Below, piece by piece: positions 11,430 through 21,800 of a DNA stretch of 64,000 nucleotides. Origin of the DNA: Aradus depressus (taxonomy: Eukaryota; Arthropoda; Insecta; Hemiptera; Aradidae); assembly GCA_963662175.1 (NCBI GenBank), contig OY759218.1, forward strand, positions 7,494,001 through 7,558,000. Reading direction: 5' to 3'. Under the pieces are notes generated by a model. It saw only the letters and a program-made list of their open reading frames with translations. It searched no databases and was not told the origin of the DNA. Each line of letters begins with the position of its first letter. The stretch's first letter is position 1. Both the position numbers and the translations under genes were made by a program.

Positions 11430-11800
11430 GTCAGAATTGATTATTTCACAGGATGCAAAATAAAAATATAGTTTGATCACTCACTTTTATTATTTTATGC
11501 TAACCGGTTTTCGAAGTTGCCCCCATCATCAGGGAGTCAGCAAAAAAAAAAAAACTCATCGTTTAATTGAAAGCTACAAAATGTCAAGTGCCAAGGCAAG
11601 CTAGATAGAAACAGAGGCTACATGCACTAAAATGAATAAATTGTCGCTTCTTTTTTGTAGTTTTTTACTAAATGATGGTTTTTTTGTAGACAGGCAATCC
11701 ACAGGCAGATAATGAGGTCAACTTTGGAAGTCGGTCAGCATAAAAAAATTTAATCTGTGAGAGGTCACACTTTATTTTTAATTTGCAAACTGTGAAATCA
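11430..11800. repeat. Two family 1 Penelope-like end fragments in opposite orientation
   Basis: 11430-11560 on the minus strand has core CTGATGA, stem II GGGG-GCAA-CTTC, GAA and stem III AACCGGTT, then A as cleavage base and GCATAAAATAATAAAA. The base pairs of inner stem I are partly lost (TCC against GCA). 11690-11800 on the plus strand is a badly decayed copy (GATAATGAGGTCAACTTTGG). The palindromic stem III has changed at both outer positions relative to the 5.2-kb copy while staying a palindrome. Confidence 0.6.
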
Positions 11801-12000
11801 AGCAAACGTCTGAAAAACGTCATCGGTACTTTCCCCTCACAAATTAGTCAATTAAGTATTCGCTCTCCCTCCAAAATCAACACACAGGGACTTTCGAATC
11901 AACGGTATGATCTATGCAACAGTGGTTGGTATAAGAAAGTCCTGTTATTTTTGATTATTCCCCGTTTCCATAATTCTTGAACCGCTAAATTTGATTTAAG
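11801..12000. repeat. Family A fragment
   Basis: Contains CACAAATTAGTCAATTAAG and TTCGCTCTCCCTCCAAAATC, the family A text normally found next to the left end. The short open frame across it is not supported as a gene. Confidence 0.45.
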
Positions 12001-12955
12001 AAAGTAGGGAATAGAGAAAGAATCAAGTTTTCAGTTTTTGGCCTGTATGCCTCGACGCTGCATATATATATATATATTATTTCTATTGTTTCCTATAATA
12101 TTTTTGCTATTTGAGAAATGTTGATTTTATAGTCCATTTTATTTTTATAATCCCATTAGGATTTTTTCATCTCATGAATATTACTATGAGGCACTTCGTA
12201 CATGAAGGGAAAACGAATAAATAGCATTAACTATATAACGTATAGAATAGAGTTTTCCCTGAAATGTAAGGTTAAGATTCAAAAGGGTTCTATTAGGTTC
12301 CATTAGGGTTGGGGTCCTTGGTCCTCATTGCCCTTCCTCAACCACTTCAGTTCTTTTCGAGTACGCAAGGGTTCCTACAGTGTCATCTCCCTATTGACTT
12401 AAGTGGTTCGGATATTATCCTCATAATAAGGCTCTATTTCAAGTTATTTCTTTTCCTCGTTTCAATTTAACCTTTTACCCCTTCAAAAGCGGTGAGAGGG
12501 CCACGTGGCGAGCTACTTAGGGGAAGGTTCCTCAGCTGTGTCATTTGGCCAAATTTTGCCTTATTAAATTCTTCAAAATAAGTTTTGTTTTAAGGAATTT
12601 TCATGGTCACAGAATAAGAATCCTATCCCAGATTTTCAGATACTCTCTCCCTTCAAAATCAATCGACCTTTTGTGCTAAAAACTAATAGCTAACTTAGAT
12701 AGCGGGCTTCTGAATCCTCATACTAAATTTTGAGTCAATACATTCAATACAGTTATTAGGAATCGACTGAAAATCAATAATCCTTATGGCTGAATACAAA
12801 TATAAAAATTCGTGTCACACAAATAGACACAGGCAGAAAGCAATTTATTATTTCAGACGTCATAAAATCATCAAAAATCAATTTTTTTTTACAAAGAGAA
12901 TGTTACATAGTTACCATGACTGCAAAACAAATACTGCCTTTCATGATTTTTGGTG
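12001..12955. other. No gene; family A module near 12640-12850
   Basis: 12001-12630 has a TA tract (12061-12078) and unremarkable AT-rich sequence. 12640-12850 carries family A text (ACTCTCTCCCTTCAAAATC, CTTCTGAATCCTCATACTAA, GTCAATACATTCAATACAG). Nothing coding. Confidence 0.5.
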
Positions 12956-12959
12956 ATGA

Positions 12960-13150
12960 GTGTCTATCACGGGGAGTTTGGCGTGGAAGTTTATGTATCT
13001 CTCTATTACTGTGGAAACTAATGGCCCTTGTAATTCGTTGCGTTAGTGAATTGCCATAAGATGATGAACTGCATGGCTTGAATGCGGTGCAAATTGAACT
13101 TTGCCGCAGATGCCCAGAGTTCCAAGCCGTTCACATGGGCATGAGAAGAG
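12960..13150 (-). pseudogene. Decayed Jockey-like retrotransposon RT fragment
   Basis: Read on the minus strand from about 13150, one frame gives NGLELWASAAKFNLHRIQAM, which lines up with the stretch GLELWGSVKASNLQRIQSF in the Jockey-like fragment at 63.1-63.5 kb and the related fragment at 21.3 kb. This is the region just after the RT domain in Jockey-clade elements. Stops follow within about 20 codons, so it is a dead remnant. No ends could be defined. Confidence 0.5.
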
Positions 13151-13583
13151 AATTTTAAATGTTAGTCAATCAAAGTGATGATGATTTGAGTAGTCCGAAG
13201 CGTCTTTTTATTTCAGTTCGTTTCAGTCTGATGTGAAAATCCATATTTTATAACCGAATTTTCCTTAGTAAATCAAGTCGAGGACTCAATTCGAAGTTCT
13301 AAAACTGCCTAAAAATTACTAAATTATCCTGAAAATTTCCTCGCATAAACCAAATAAATTATAAATGTTAAACAAGTTCTTTGTTACTTTGTTACTACTC
13401 AGCTGCACGAAGTTAGCGGGAAATTATGTAATCGGTGAGTTTACACCGGAATTTCAAGTCTTCCGACCCCCTCATTCCAAAAAAGGAAAAATAAATCGTC
13501 TCTCACGATAACTGAACACGATAACTCTCGATAAAATGAATGTATCGTTATGCAATTTTAATTACTTAATTATTGTGACATGC
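13151..13583. repeat. No gene; family A-like traces
   Basis: No supported open frame. Text around 13440-13560 (GTTTACACCGGAATTTCAAG, TCCGACCCCCTCATTCC, AACACGATAACTCTCGATAA) matches the complement of the right part of family A. Confidence 0.4.
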
Positions 13584-13876
13584 TCTTCAAGGTCATATCG
13601 CCTACTACCAGAGCGCTCTTTCATCACTCTGATGTGGGAATCCAAAATTTTGCCTCCCTAGGTTTATTCATCTAGGGTAGAGATGGGGGGGGGGGGGGGG
13701 GGGGGGGGGGGCATTAACGAGTACCTGACATCGTACAGGCTCAGGACTAGCGCTTAACGTTCCATCCGAAGGACGGCCTACCTCCCAGATAAAATAAACT
13801 AAGGGCCTCGGGTAGGTTTCGAACCCGCGATCTTGAGCTCAATAGGCTAGCACACTACATCTGAGCTACCGGCGCC
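13584..13876 (-). repeat. tRNA-derived SINE, copy 2, with G homopolymer
   Basis: Minus strand: GGGCGCCGGTAGCTCAGATG, B box GGGTTCGAAACC, body and TAGGCGATATGACC end as in copy 1. A run of 26 G at about 13686-13711 is inserted in the body. The distal tail is truncated at 13584. Confidence 0.75.
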
Positions 13877-14219
13877 CTTAAATTTTATATGTGTATCCAG
13901 AAGCTCAAAACGACATTTATCGATTTTCAGCCAAATTTGCCTAAGGGAAAGAAGACATTAAAAGGTTCTAATACCAATACTCTTTACTACCGATATAATA
14001 AATAAACACAATTTAATATGTAAATTCAAAAGCTCATGACGACACATTTCAATTTCCCGTGAAATCGGCTGAAGAGTAGGGAGCTTAACTCAAAAACACC
14101 ATAATTTGAGGATTCAGAAGCCCCTGTGTAAGTCAACGTTAGATTTTTAGCCTAAAATTCAATTGGTGTTTGAGGGAAAGCAAACACTTATTTAATGTTT
14201 AACATTTTTGAAGCGATAT
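13877..14219. repeat. Family A copy
   Basis: Diverged modules with ATTGATTTTCAGCC-like text, AAATCGGCTGAAGAGTAGGG and CAGAAGCCCCTGTGTAAGTC. No coding sequence. Confidence 0.5.
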
Positions 14220-14345
14220 TGTAAAACACTTAATAACAAATATAAAGGAAAACGTTTGTTTGTTCTGTATTGCTACCATCTTCAGCAACGACTTTATATT
14301 TCCTACAAGTTTCTTTATATTGTCTAAACACTTACTTGGTTAATA
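14220..14345 (-). repeat. Penelope-like end, family 3, with hammerhead core
   Basis: Minus strand around 14305-14265 reads CTGAAGA, extra T, GGTA-GCAA-TACA, GAA. The core CTGAAGA/GAA is intact but the last stem II pair is mismatched (G against A). It shares GTAGCAATAC and the CGACTT flank with the inverted pairs at 7.5 and 32.7 kb, here as a single arm. Confidence 0.5.
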
Positions 14346-14369
14346 CGTTCTGGAGAAATACAAAAAAAA

Positions 14370-14590
14370 CTTAAGCACGCCGTCCTTCGGATGGGACGTT
14401 AAGCGATAGTCCGCAGCCTATACGATGTCAGGTACTCGTTAAAGACCCCTATCCTAGGTGAATAAAAATTTAGGGTAGGCAAAATTTAGGACTCCCCCAT
14501 AGTTGGGTTGGGCTCATTTCCACCTGAGTGACGAAGGAGCGCTCATATGACCTTGTAGTTGAAGCCCGGGCATGAGTCATAATAACTAAC
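14370..14590 (+). repeat. tRNA-derived SINE, copy 3, head missing
   Basis: Only the tRNA-unrelated body remains: CTTAAGCACGCCGTCC, ACTCGTTAAAGACCCC, TTTAGGGTAGGCAAAATTTA and AGCCCGGGCATGAGTCATAA, ending in AATAACTAAC. Confidence 0.75.
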
Positions 14591-14629
14591 AGATATAGAA
14601 GGGTATTAAAATTTTCTCACCTCCCGTTT

Positions 14630-14802
14630 TTTTGGCTGATTTAGCTGAAAAATATTACTTTTTACTTGTGTTATAATCGTGTGAATAAATGAACCATGAA
14701 TTTTATTTCCTCAGCTATACGGAGTATAGAGTGTTATATAATCTGTCAGAAATACGATGTCAAATTTTCACCGGAATTTCATGTTTTTTCGACTCCCTGA
14801 TT

Positions 14803-14836
<34 letters not shown>

Positions 14837-15010
14837 CTGTCTGTGGCTGTGAACACGATAACTCCCAATAGAATGAATGTATCGGCACGAAATTTTATAA
14901 GTGTATTGAGAACACTCTTAGGACGACGCAATCGGTTTAAAGAAAGGATAAGACGAAAACTTACTTGATTAATTTGTACTGGGGAAGTATATTGCCGTTG
15001 ATTCACCGGG
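14630..15010. repeat. Family A copy with A homopolymer
   Basis: Includes the right end (ATACGATGTCAAATTTTCAC, TTTTTCGACTCCCTGATTC) followed by an A-rich run at about 14806-14834, then GAACACGATAACTCCC and the complement of the left end (GGGGAAGTATATTGCCG). Open frames here are read-through of repeats. Confidence 0.6.
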
Positions 15011-15340
15011 GACTTTTTTACTTGGCGAATCTCTGTCTATGAAAGACTTTTCATGACGCTACACAAACAATTGCAGTAATTAATGCTACTTCTCTCTTAA
15101 TTCCCAGCATAACCCCATTGTTTGACTCCTTTTGTTCGGGGGTACTTGCAGATAACGCCGTAGGTCTGAAGCGCTAATGGCCTAGAGACCTTCTCTCAAG
15201 CAGTGCTCAATGTGATTAATGATTAGATACTATTCACTGTCTAATGTGTGTCATCACCTAGTCTATTTTTTTCCCCCATGCTGATATGTTATCACTGAAG
15301 TCTGGATGCGTCATTTGCAGTAGTCAAAGGTAATAATAAT
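15011..15340. other. No gene seen
   Basis: Unremarkable sequence. The piece TCTGAAGCGCTAATGGCCTAG followed by AGACCTTCTCTCAAGCAGTG and GTGTGTCATCACCTAGTC resembles the 3' tail of the Jockey-like fragment at 21.6 kb, so a very decayed tail may lie at 15160-15320. An AAT microsatellite occurs at 15331-15350. Confidence 0.4.
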
Positions 15341-15500
15341 AATAATAATATTTTCTAAGTTGAGAAACGCGAAAATATTGTGCAACTTGTAATAAATAAA
15401 TAAAACAACTTTATTTTCGAAATATTGTCTATTTCAAATGAATAATGAATGAATGGAATAGACAATATTTCAAAAATAAGTTTGTTTTATTTATAATAAT
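15341..15500. repeat. Short inverted repeat sharing family 3 text
   Basis: Arms containing GAAATATTGTCTATTTCAAA (15418 on) and GAATAGACAATATTTCAAAA face each other around AATGAATGAATG. The phrase ATATTGTCTATTTCA is shared with the inverted pairs at 7.5 and 32.7 kb, so this is probably the outer part of two Penelope-like ends. Confidence 0.5.
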
Positions 15501-15756
15501 ATTTATTTCCGTTAAACCATATCATGGTAATAGGATACGTCATAAAAATGTATACATTAAAATAGCAACTAGGTACTAATTTATTTCTCTTGTTTTTTTC
15601 TTATTTATATTTATTTTCTCTAGGTTTAAACAAAACGCATGCTTAATCTGTTGATTATATTGTTCTGTGGGGTCTTTATGTAATCTGATGCAATGATTTT
15701 AGCTTATGAATTGCATAGTTTTATTTATGTATTCATGTTTTGTCAGTAAGGTCTTT

Positions 15757-16546
15757 TTAAGGTATTAAGATTTTGTTTTGTAGGGGGTTGGTTTTGTGTT
15801 GAGAAATGTCTGATTTAGTGGTGATGGGTTGATTCAAAATGACAGAAAATTCTTTTTTAACCGAATTACTTATAGATGGGACACATTCAACAGAACAAAT
15901 TAGATTTAAAATTGACTTTTTATCGAGAATACTAGGGGTGCAAAATTTCATACCCTTGTTCAACAAATTATAATCATCTTTCTTAAATTCTACGATTTCA
16001 CAGACATGACAATATTTATTAGGGAAGGAAGGTCCTTTTTTGTTTACATAAGGTTGTTTTGTTTACAGAAGGTGGTTTTGTTTTACAAACTAGGCATTGT
16101 ATTTTCTTGTTTATAGTACTGAGCTTATCCCCTAACTTCTTCTCATTCAAATTATAAACAATATTTTCAAAAACATCCCATTCTAATGAATGGAGTGTCA
16201 TTACGAGTTTTGATCGAATTTTATATAAATAAAAACTTAAACTGTCCTTCATGCAAGACCATTTCTTAATTTCATCTCTTAGAAACATAGTTTTAAACTT
16301 TATTTGTAATTTCTTAGTATAAACTGTATTTTTGAAAAATATATTATAATTATTATTAATACAATTGGGACTAATTTTAAGATTTAAGCATTTTTGATTA
16401 AAATAAATATTTCTATTCGCTAATCCAAATTTAAACTTTAAGTTGCAATTCATCTTTTTCAAAACTTGTATATTAGTGGTTTCTATGTAATGCACGGATT
16501 CTTGATTGATATCTTTGAAAGACATCCGACGAGACATGATGTTCAT
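15757..16546 (-). pseudogene. Penelope-like retroelement ORF, N-terminal part, frameshifted
   Basis: Two minus-strand open frames, 16546-16019 (175 codons) and 15966-15757, abut in different frames, so at least one indel near 16020 breaks the gene. The first starts at an ATG (16546) and is rich in Lys and Asn with EIKKWSCMKDSL in its middle and a CLVC pair near its end. The second begins with LLNKGMKFCTPS. The order 'KKW...MK...L' followed by a 'LL.KG..F' motif is what I know from the region upstream of the RT core in Penelope-like proteins. A family 2 hammerhead motif lies 70 bp upstream on the same strand, which supports the call. RT and GIY-YIG domains are absent: the copy is 3'-truncated. 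Confidence 0.55.
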
Positions 16547-16559
16547 ATGTGATAGTGAG

Positions 16560-16665
16560 ATGTGGGATGAGATTTCTCATAGAAATAAAATACGTCTTCC
16601 CACTGTTTTATTTTGACCAGAACCGGTTTTCAACGCAACAGCGTCATCATCAGTGGTTCATCTAT
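16560..16665 (-). repeat. Penelope-like terminal repeat of the ORF at 15.8-16.5 kb
   Basis: Matches one arm of the 9.2-kb hairpin (GTCTTCCCACTGTTTTATTT, CCAGAACCGGTTTTCAACGC) with a few differences, for example a lost TA near 16615. It lies directly 5' of the Penelope-like ORF on the minus strand. Confidence 0.65.
16616..16657 (-). ncRNA. Hammerhead ribozyme motif, family 2, upstream of an ORF
   Basis: Minus strand: ACCA (16657-16654), CTGATGA (16653-16647), extra T, GACGC-TGTT-GCGTT, GAA (16631-16629), AACCGGTT (16628-16621), cleavage base C (16620), TGGT (16619-16616). Same structure as the 9.2-kb pair. It sits about 70 bp before the start codon of the Penelope-like ORF, where such ribozymes are known to lie. 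Confidence 0.75.
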
Positions 16666-16669
16666 ACAC

Positions 16670-16870
16670 ATATACAATTAAGAGTCTGTACATTCATTCC
16701 ATTGGGAGTTATCGGGTTCATAGACATAAACGTATATCATTTTTTTTTTTTTTCATTTTTGGGATCAGGAAGTTGAAAAAACATGGAATTCCGACGAAAA
16801 TTCGACATCGAATTTCTGACCGTTTACAGAATCCTCTATACTTCGTATAGCTGGGGAAGTAAAGTTCATG
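16670..16870. repeat. Family A right end
   Basis: Runs GTACATTCATTCCATTGGGA, a T-run, GGGATCAGGAAGTTGAAAAA, GACATCGAATTTCTGACCG and ends CTTCGTATAGCTGGGGAAGT. This is a clean example of the family A right terminus. Confidence 0.65.
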
Positions 16871-16991
16871 TTTCATTTATTCACACGTTTAGAACACTCC
16901 GTTATACTAAAGTTATGCGAAAGTAAAAAGTAATAATTTTCAGCTAAATCAGCCAGAGGAGACATTAAAACCCTCCTATAACTGTTAGTTA

Positions 16992-17303
16992 TTATGACTC
17001 TTGCCCAGGCTTTAACTACATACAAGATCTTACCGCCTACTACCAGAGCGCACGAGCCCGACTCTAATGTGGGGTTCCTAAATTTTGCCTACCCCAAATT
17101 TGTTTTCACCTAGGGTAGGGGTCTTTAACGAGTACCTGACATCGCACAGGCTCGGGACCATCGCTCAACGTCCCGTCCAAAGGACGGCGTGCTTAAGGTT
17201 TTTTTACTTCTCAGATAAAAACCTAAGGGCCTCGGCCGGGCTTCAAACAAGCGATCTTTGTGCTCAGTAAGCAAGCACGCATACCACTGAGCTACGGACG
17301 CCC
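16992..17303 (-). repeat. tRNA-derived SINE, copy 4
   Basis: Minus strand: GGGCGTCCGTAGCTCAGTGG A box, a weak B box (GCTTGTTTGAAGCCC), then the usual body to AGCCTGGGCAAGAGTCATAA. The B box has lost its consensus, so the copy is old. Confidence 0.75.
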
Positions 17304-18580
17304 GGAAGTTAATAATTGAATTGATTCTACGTAAGACGGATTTTTAGTCAAATCGGGCAATGGAAAAGGAGGATTTAGAGGGAGAGCGGTAATTTAGGTT
17401 ATTACAAATAATTTCAATTTAAGCTGTGGACGTATACTAAAAGGTGATTGCGTCCGTTCTCTAGTGATATTTAGAAAAATACTGTTCTAACATTAGCGGC
17501 GTGTTTCCATAGATGCGTTTCCATTACAATTCAACTGTTCTATCATTCGGACGTATTCGGCAGAACGTCTGACGATGAGAATGCTTCCAGTGCAACCCTA
17601 GTCTTGTGTAGAACACGGAAGAGGAACTTTTTTCTGAAGAATACTGGCTAATTCGTATTCCTGGCATGTAAATTACGTTTAATACAATTTCTTTTATAGA
17701 AATACTTTTTAAAATTAAATTAATTTTTTATAACTCATATAATTGTTTCATTTTTAGGGTTCGTTACATCGAAAAACATAATGTGAAACCCTTAACATAG
17801 ACATCGTCTGTCTCCTAGTGATTGATATGTTGTAAACTACTAAAGCTATCTGAAGCTTTGCAGAAAGTGAATGACATGTAACGTGTCTCATAATCATTCA
17901 TGACAGGGAGTTCAGGGTGTTATAGACAATTTTACAAAAGTTTATAGTATTAGACCAATTCACAAATGATACACCAAGCTGCGATGGACCAAGACTAGAC
18001 AGTCTAGTCGCAGTCCGGTCAAGGTCCAGTCGCAGTCCGGTCCCGGTCCAGTCCCTGGTTTCATACGTTTATTTTATTTTATCTCTATTATTATTGTTTA
18101 TCTTTATTACTATTATTATTTAAATTTAATATTTTTACCTTGTTCTGTATATATTATATTGTTTTGTACTTAGACCATAATTGTTTTCATTTATTGTTTT
18201 GTATATAGACCATTATGATATCGACGTATATACTTTTGTTTTTTATATAGGTACTTATTTTATTTATCAAATAAAAAAATTGTATCTCATCAAATTTACT
18301 TATTGTCATATTACCAAATGTAAATATTAAAAATAAGGAAATTAAAATTAAAAACAAATTTAACTAACCTAGAACTAACTAAAATCTGAACAAGCTTACA
18401 ACTTATTCGCATTAAATAACTACTATAATATGAATTTACTAAGACACGAACTAATGAACGAAAACAAGGAAAAGCTATAAAACAAAATAAGAAGGCAAAA
18501 GAGCGATAATGCGTGTAGGAGTGACTTTGATGGACTGACAGAGACTAATGTTTGCAGGTGAGGAATAAACCACCGCCTTC
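17304..18580. other. No gene; short GTCC minisatellite
   Basis: 17304-17950 holds no supported open frame. 17980-18060 is a short imperfect repeat of GTCCGGTC, GTCCAGTC and GTCGCAGTCCGG units. 18060-18580 is very AT-rich (TTATTATT tracts). Confidence 0.5.
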
Positions 18581-18940
18581 TCCCACTATCTCTCCACAAG
18601 TCTCTTAAATATATAGAGAGTAGTGTATTTTTGACAATTCGTTGGTGAGGGATTTGAACAGGGCAGTTCTCGTCCTATCAATGATTGGTGAATACTATGG
18701 TGAATACCATGTAGAGTGTAGAGGCTGTAACGAGACACTCCATTATTCCAGCCAGCTATCATTATTATGCTCAACTAGGCTGGCTTGTATCATAAGCATT
18801 GACGACAATTGTGAATTTCTGAAAGGGGGTGGGATATGGGGAACATTATTATCATTGACGGGGTAAATGCCTCTTCCCACTTATCACTTTGTTGTCAGGT
18901 TTTATTTCTCCAGCTATTCCTAATAATGGGGATGTTATAC
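18581..18940. other. No gene seen
   Basis: Small overlapping open frames on both strands have no recognisable domain or codon bias; I do not call them. Confidence 0.45.
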
Positions 18941-18941
18941 G

Positions 18942-19215
18942 CCATCGACTTCAAAATCAAACGTTATCCAGTAAAAGAAGCCAGGTTTTTCTTATTTTCT
19001 CTGCATATAAATAGGACCTTTCTCTACTTGAGGGTATCGCCTACAAAATGAACGTCTTTTAGACGCATCACAAAGTCAAACTCTATCGAGTAAAAGAAGC
19101 TAGATTTTCTTCTTTTCTGAGCGAATAAGTTGTACATATCTCTACTTAGAAGCTAACGTCTTTTGGCCGCTGTTGACTACAAAAACAAACGCTATCGAGT
19201 AAAATAAGCTATTGA
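18942..19215. repeat. Three diverged ~127-bp tandem units
   Basis: The phrase 'atcaaacgttatccagtaaaagaagcc' (18956 on) recurs as GTCAAACTCTATCGAGTAAA (about 19075) and AACAAACGCTATCGAGTAAA (about 19184), each preceded by CGTCTTTT or a related phrase. Spacing is roughly 110-127 bp. No coding potential. Confidence 0.55.
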
Positions 19216-19790
19216 TTTCCAAAATAAGAGAGTCTAATCAGAAATGTCTAAAAACGCCTTATGATCCACTCTTAAAACACATATTTTCATTTTCAGACAA
19301 ATTAGTCAAAAAAAATATGGGCTTAAAGGAAAGCAAAAACAATTTAAATTTTTTTTTTTTTTCTTGAGATTGTCAATGAAAGATAACAAACGCTGAGTGG
19401 GAGGTTGGCCCAGAAAAAAATAGTTAAGGAGGAGTTTGACAAAGAAGCTGCCTATCTGGTAGACTTCATCTCGGGCTGATTCTTTATTCATTGGCATTTA
19501 ATGTTGGGGTCCTTGGAGTGTGGATCCTTTCACAGGACTTGAGGCTGTCTTCAGCTTTCAACCATGGCTCCTCTTCAAACGCAATTTATTTAAAAAACCA
19601 CCTTTACAAACCTATCGCTGTGAAAAATCTGAAGAGGACTTGTCAGTTGGAGAGGTATCAACTACGTCTCATCATCGAATTAGCAACAATATTACTTCCT
19701 CAACTATAGGGGAAGTTATGTAAACAGTCAAAAAATTTGATCTTGACTTTTCTCCAAAATTTCATGTTTTCTGACCACCTGATTACAAAA
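19216..19790. other. No gene seen
   Basis: Family A-like scraps (TTTCAGACAAATTAGTC near 19293, TTTCATGTTTTCTGACC at 19761) in otherwise featureless sequence with a T-run at 19351. Short open frames at 19491-19723 overlap in two frames and show no domain. Confidence 0.4.
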
Positions 19791-21030
19791 AATTATTCAA
19801 AATAAGTCATCAGTGAATCAAAGGCTATGTACTTCCCCAGCACTAATTAATCAATTACGATTTCACTCTCCCTCCAAAGCCAAACAACCGTTTGGGCTGA
19901 AACTCGATATGTATATGACATTCATAGTGGCTTCTAAATCCTCATACTATATTTTGTGTCGATACGTTCATATTTGGGATCTTTGAGTAGAGCCCACCTC
20001 TGTGACCCCCTCTCCCTTTCTATGGATTCCGCTGAAAATCAATAGGTGACGCGCTTAAAAGGATTTGAATTTACATATGAAATTTTGTGTCAAAAATTAT
20101 TACAATGGCCGTTATTAGAGTTTCTGTGTTAAGCCTCCCCTCCTGCATTTGGCCTGAAAATGAATAGGCGTCACGCTGACTCTAACACGTTACTTTCAGG
20201 CTTTGTTTTACATACAGGTAAGATTCACATAAGTGCTGCTTCTAGAATGTTCGATGATTCAGTAAGAGCCGCCTTCAGTGGAGAGATGAGGGGCCGTCCA
20301 ATTAGCCCCCCCTCCAGTTATTTCTTTCATGAAACTCTTCAGATGATCCCAAGGGGGTGGGGATAACTTTTTTTTATATATGAAAGTTGGGGAGGGGAGT
20401 CTTCTGCATTTAGAAAGATGTTTTCTTTTCACAATATTGAAACGAAAAACGTGGTCGGTGAGTCACAGGCTATGTACTTCCCCAGAGCGAAGTAATCAAC
20501 TACTTGAAACCAATTTACCGATTTCATTGAAACAAATAGGTGTTTTACTCAGGGAATCCTCATACAAAATTTTATTACGATACATTCGTTATATCGACAG
20601 CTATTAAGATTTTTGAGTGGTCTCCCCTCCCCTTAAAAATTTATAGGTTACGTCATTATGGGGTTTTCAATTAACATATGAAATTTCATGAGTTAATCCC
20701 CTCCCTTCTTTTCGATCGATTTAACTGAAAATCATTAGGTGTTGTCTTCATGGAGTTCTGGCTCCTGATTTCAAGAATGAAAAATAAAATGTCTAAAAAA
20801 CTCCCTAAAAAATGAATATATCAACACAAAATTTTATATTTGTATCCAGAACCCTCTAAGAACGATGTTCAGCCAAACGGGACAAATGGGAGGGGGGATT
20901 AGGAGGAGGGCTTAACACTAACTGCTCTTGTAATGCTTGTATTGACCCGATATTTCATCCCCAGAAGGGGTTCAACTCAAAAATCCAATAACTGCTGACG
21001 TAAAGAATGTATTGACATGAAATTTTATAT
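19791..21030. repeat. Dispersed family A copies
   Basis: At least two copies: left ends at 19800 (GTGAATCAAAGGCTATGTAC then TTCCCCAGC) and 20445 (GTGGTCGGTGAGTCACAGGC, GTACTTCCCCAGAGC). Modules follow with CCTCCCCTCC..., CTGAAAATCATTAGGTG and complement modules up to 21030. The open frame at 20160-20366 is repeat sequence. Confidence 0.6.
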
Positions 21031-21049
21031 TTAAATATAAGAGATGTAC

Positions 21050-21800
21050 GAAATCAGTTCACATCGTCTTCACCCTTCGTCGAAAATATACCTGCCCTCC
21101 AGTGTACCTTAACAAAAATCCCATCCCTTTAAAGGTTTCAAAGTCCGCTATCTAAGTCTCATATTCGACAAACGACTAACTTGGAATCCTCACACGAGAC
21201 TGACAAGACAAGAAATGAACAGATGTTATATACTTTTACTAAGACTACTAGACAAAAGATCAAATTAACTTTGAAAACAAAACGACTTAAATACAACGCA
21301 GTACTCAAACCTATGTGGACTTACGGACTTGAACTCCGGGGTTCTGCAGAAGCTTCAAATTTTCCAGCGCATCCAATCCTTTCAATCCAAAATCCTTCAT
21401 AAAATAGCCAATGTTCCTTATTACGTCTCCAACAAAACTTTTCACACTGACCTTAAAGTACCTTTTGTCACCATAGTTGCTAAATCCAAGTATAAAAAAT
21501 TATTTTCCCTTCTTAGTTCCCACAATAATCCTCTAGTCCCTCCCCTCCATTCTGCCATACTTCCCCAACGACAGCTTAAGCGTCAATGGCCTAGTGACCT
21601 CCTTAGCAGTAGCAGTGACAGTGACAGTGATTAGTTACAAAGGAGAGGAAAATCAGTGACTAGTGAGTGTCACCACTGGGTGATTTCTTCCCTCTTGACA
21701 TTTTGACATTGCCATTATCTCTCTATAAGCATATTTACTTGTTGTATTTATTTTTATACAGTTGTAAATATCTGTTTGTAAATAAAAAATAAAAAAAAAT
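21050..21800 (+). pseudogene. 5'-truncated Jockey-like retrotransposon, 3' end
   Basis: Encodes, across shifted frames, the segment after the RT domain of a Jockey-clade element: AVLKPMWTYGLELRGS, then FQRIQSFQSKILHKIAN, APYYVSN-like (VPYYVSN) and TDLKVPFVTIVAKSKYK, with a Ser/Asp-rich end. Breaks occur near 21120 (stop) and between the frames at 21329-21402. The 3' end is AAATAAAAAATAAAAAAAAA. The same family is present on the minus strand at 62.97-63.5 kb with a cleaner frame. Domain family is known from Jockey; the exact clade is inference. Confidence 0.8.

Noticed and set aside
11690..11800. Another intact hammerhead ribozyme
   Set aside because: The core is destroyed (GATAATGAGG, TTTGGAAG), leaving only similarity to family 1.
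18586..19051. Possible host gene fragments
   Set aside because: Overlapping short frames on both strands with no domain, no splice-like structure and no codon bias that I could see.
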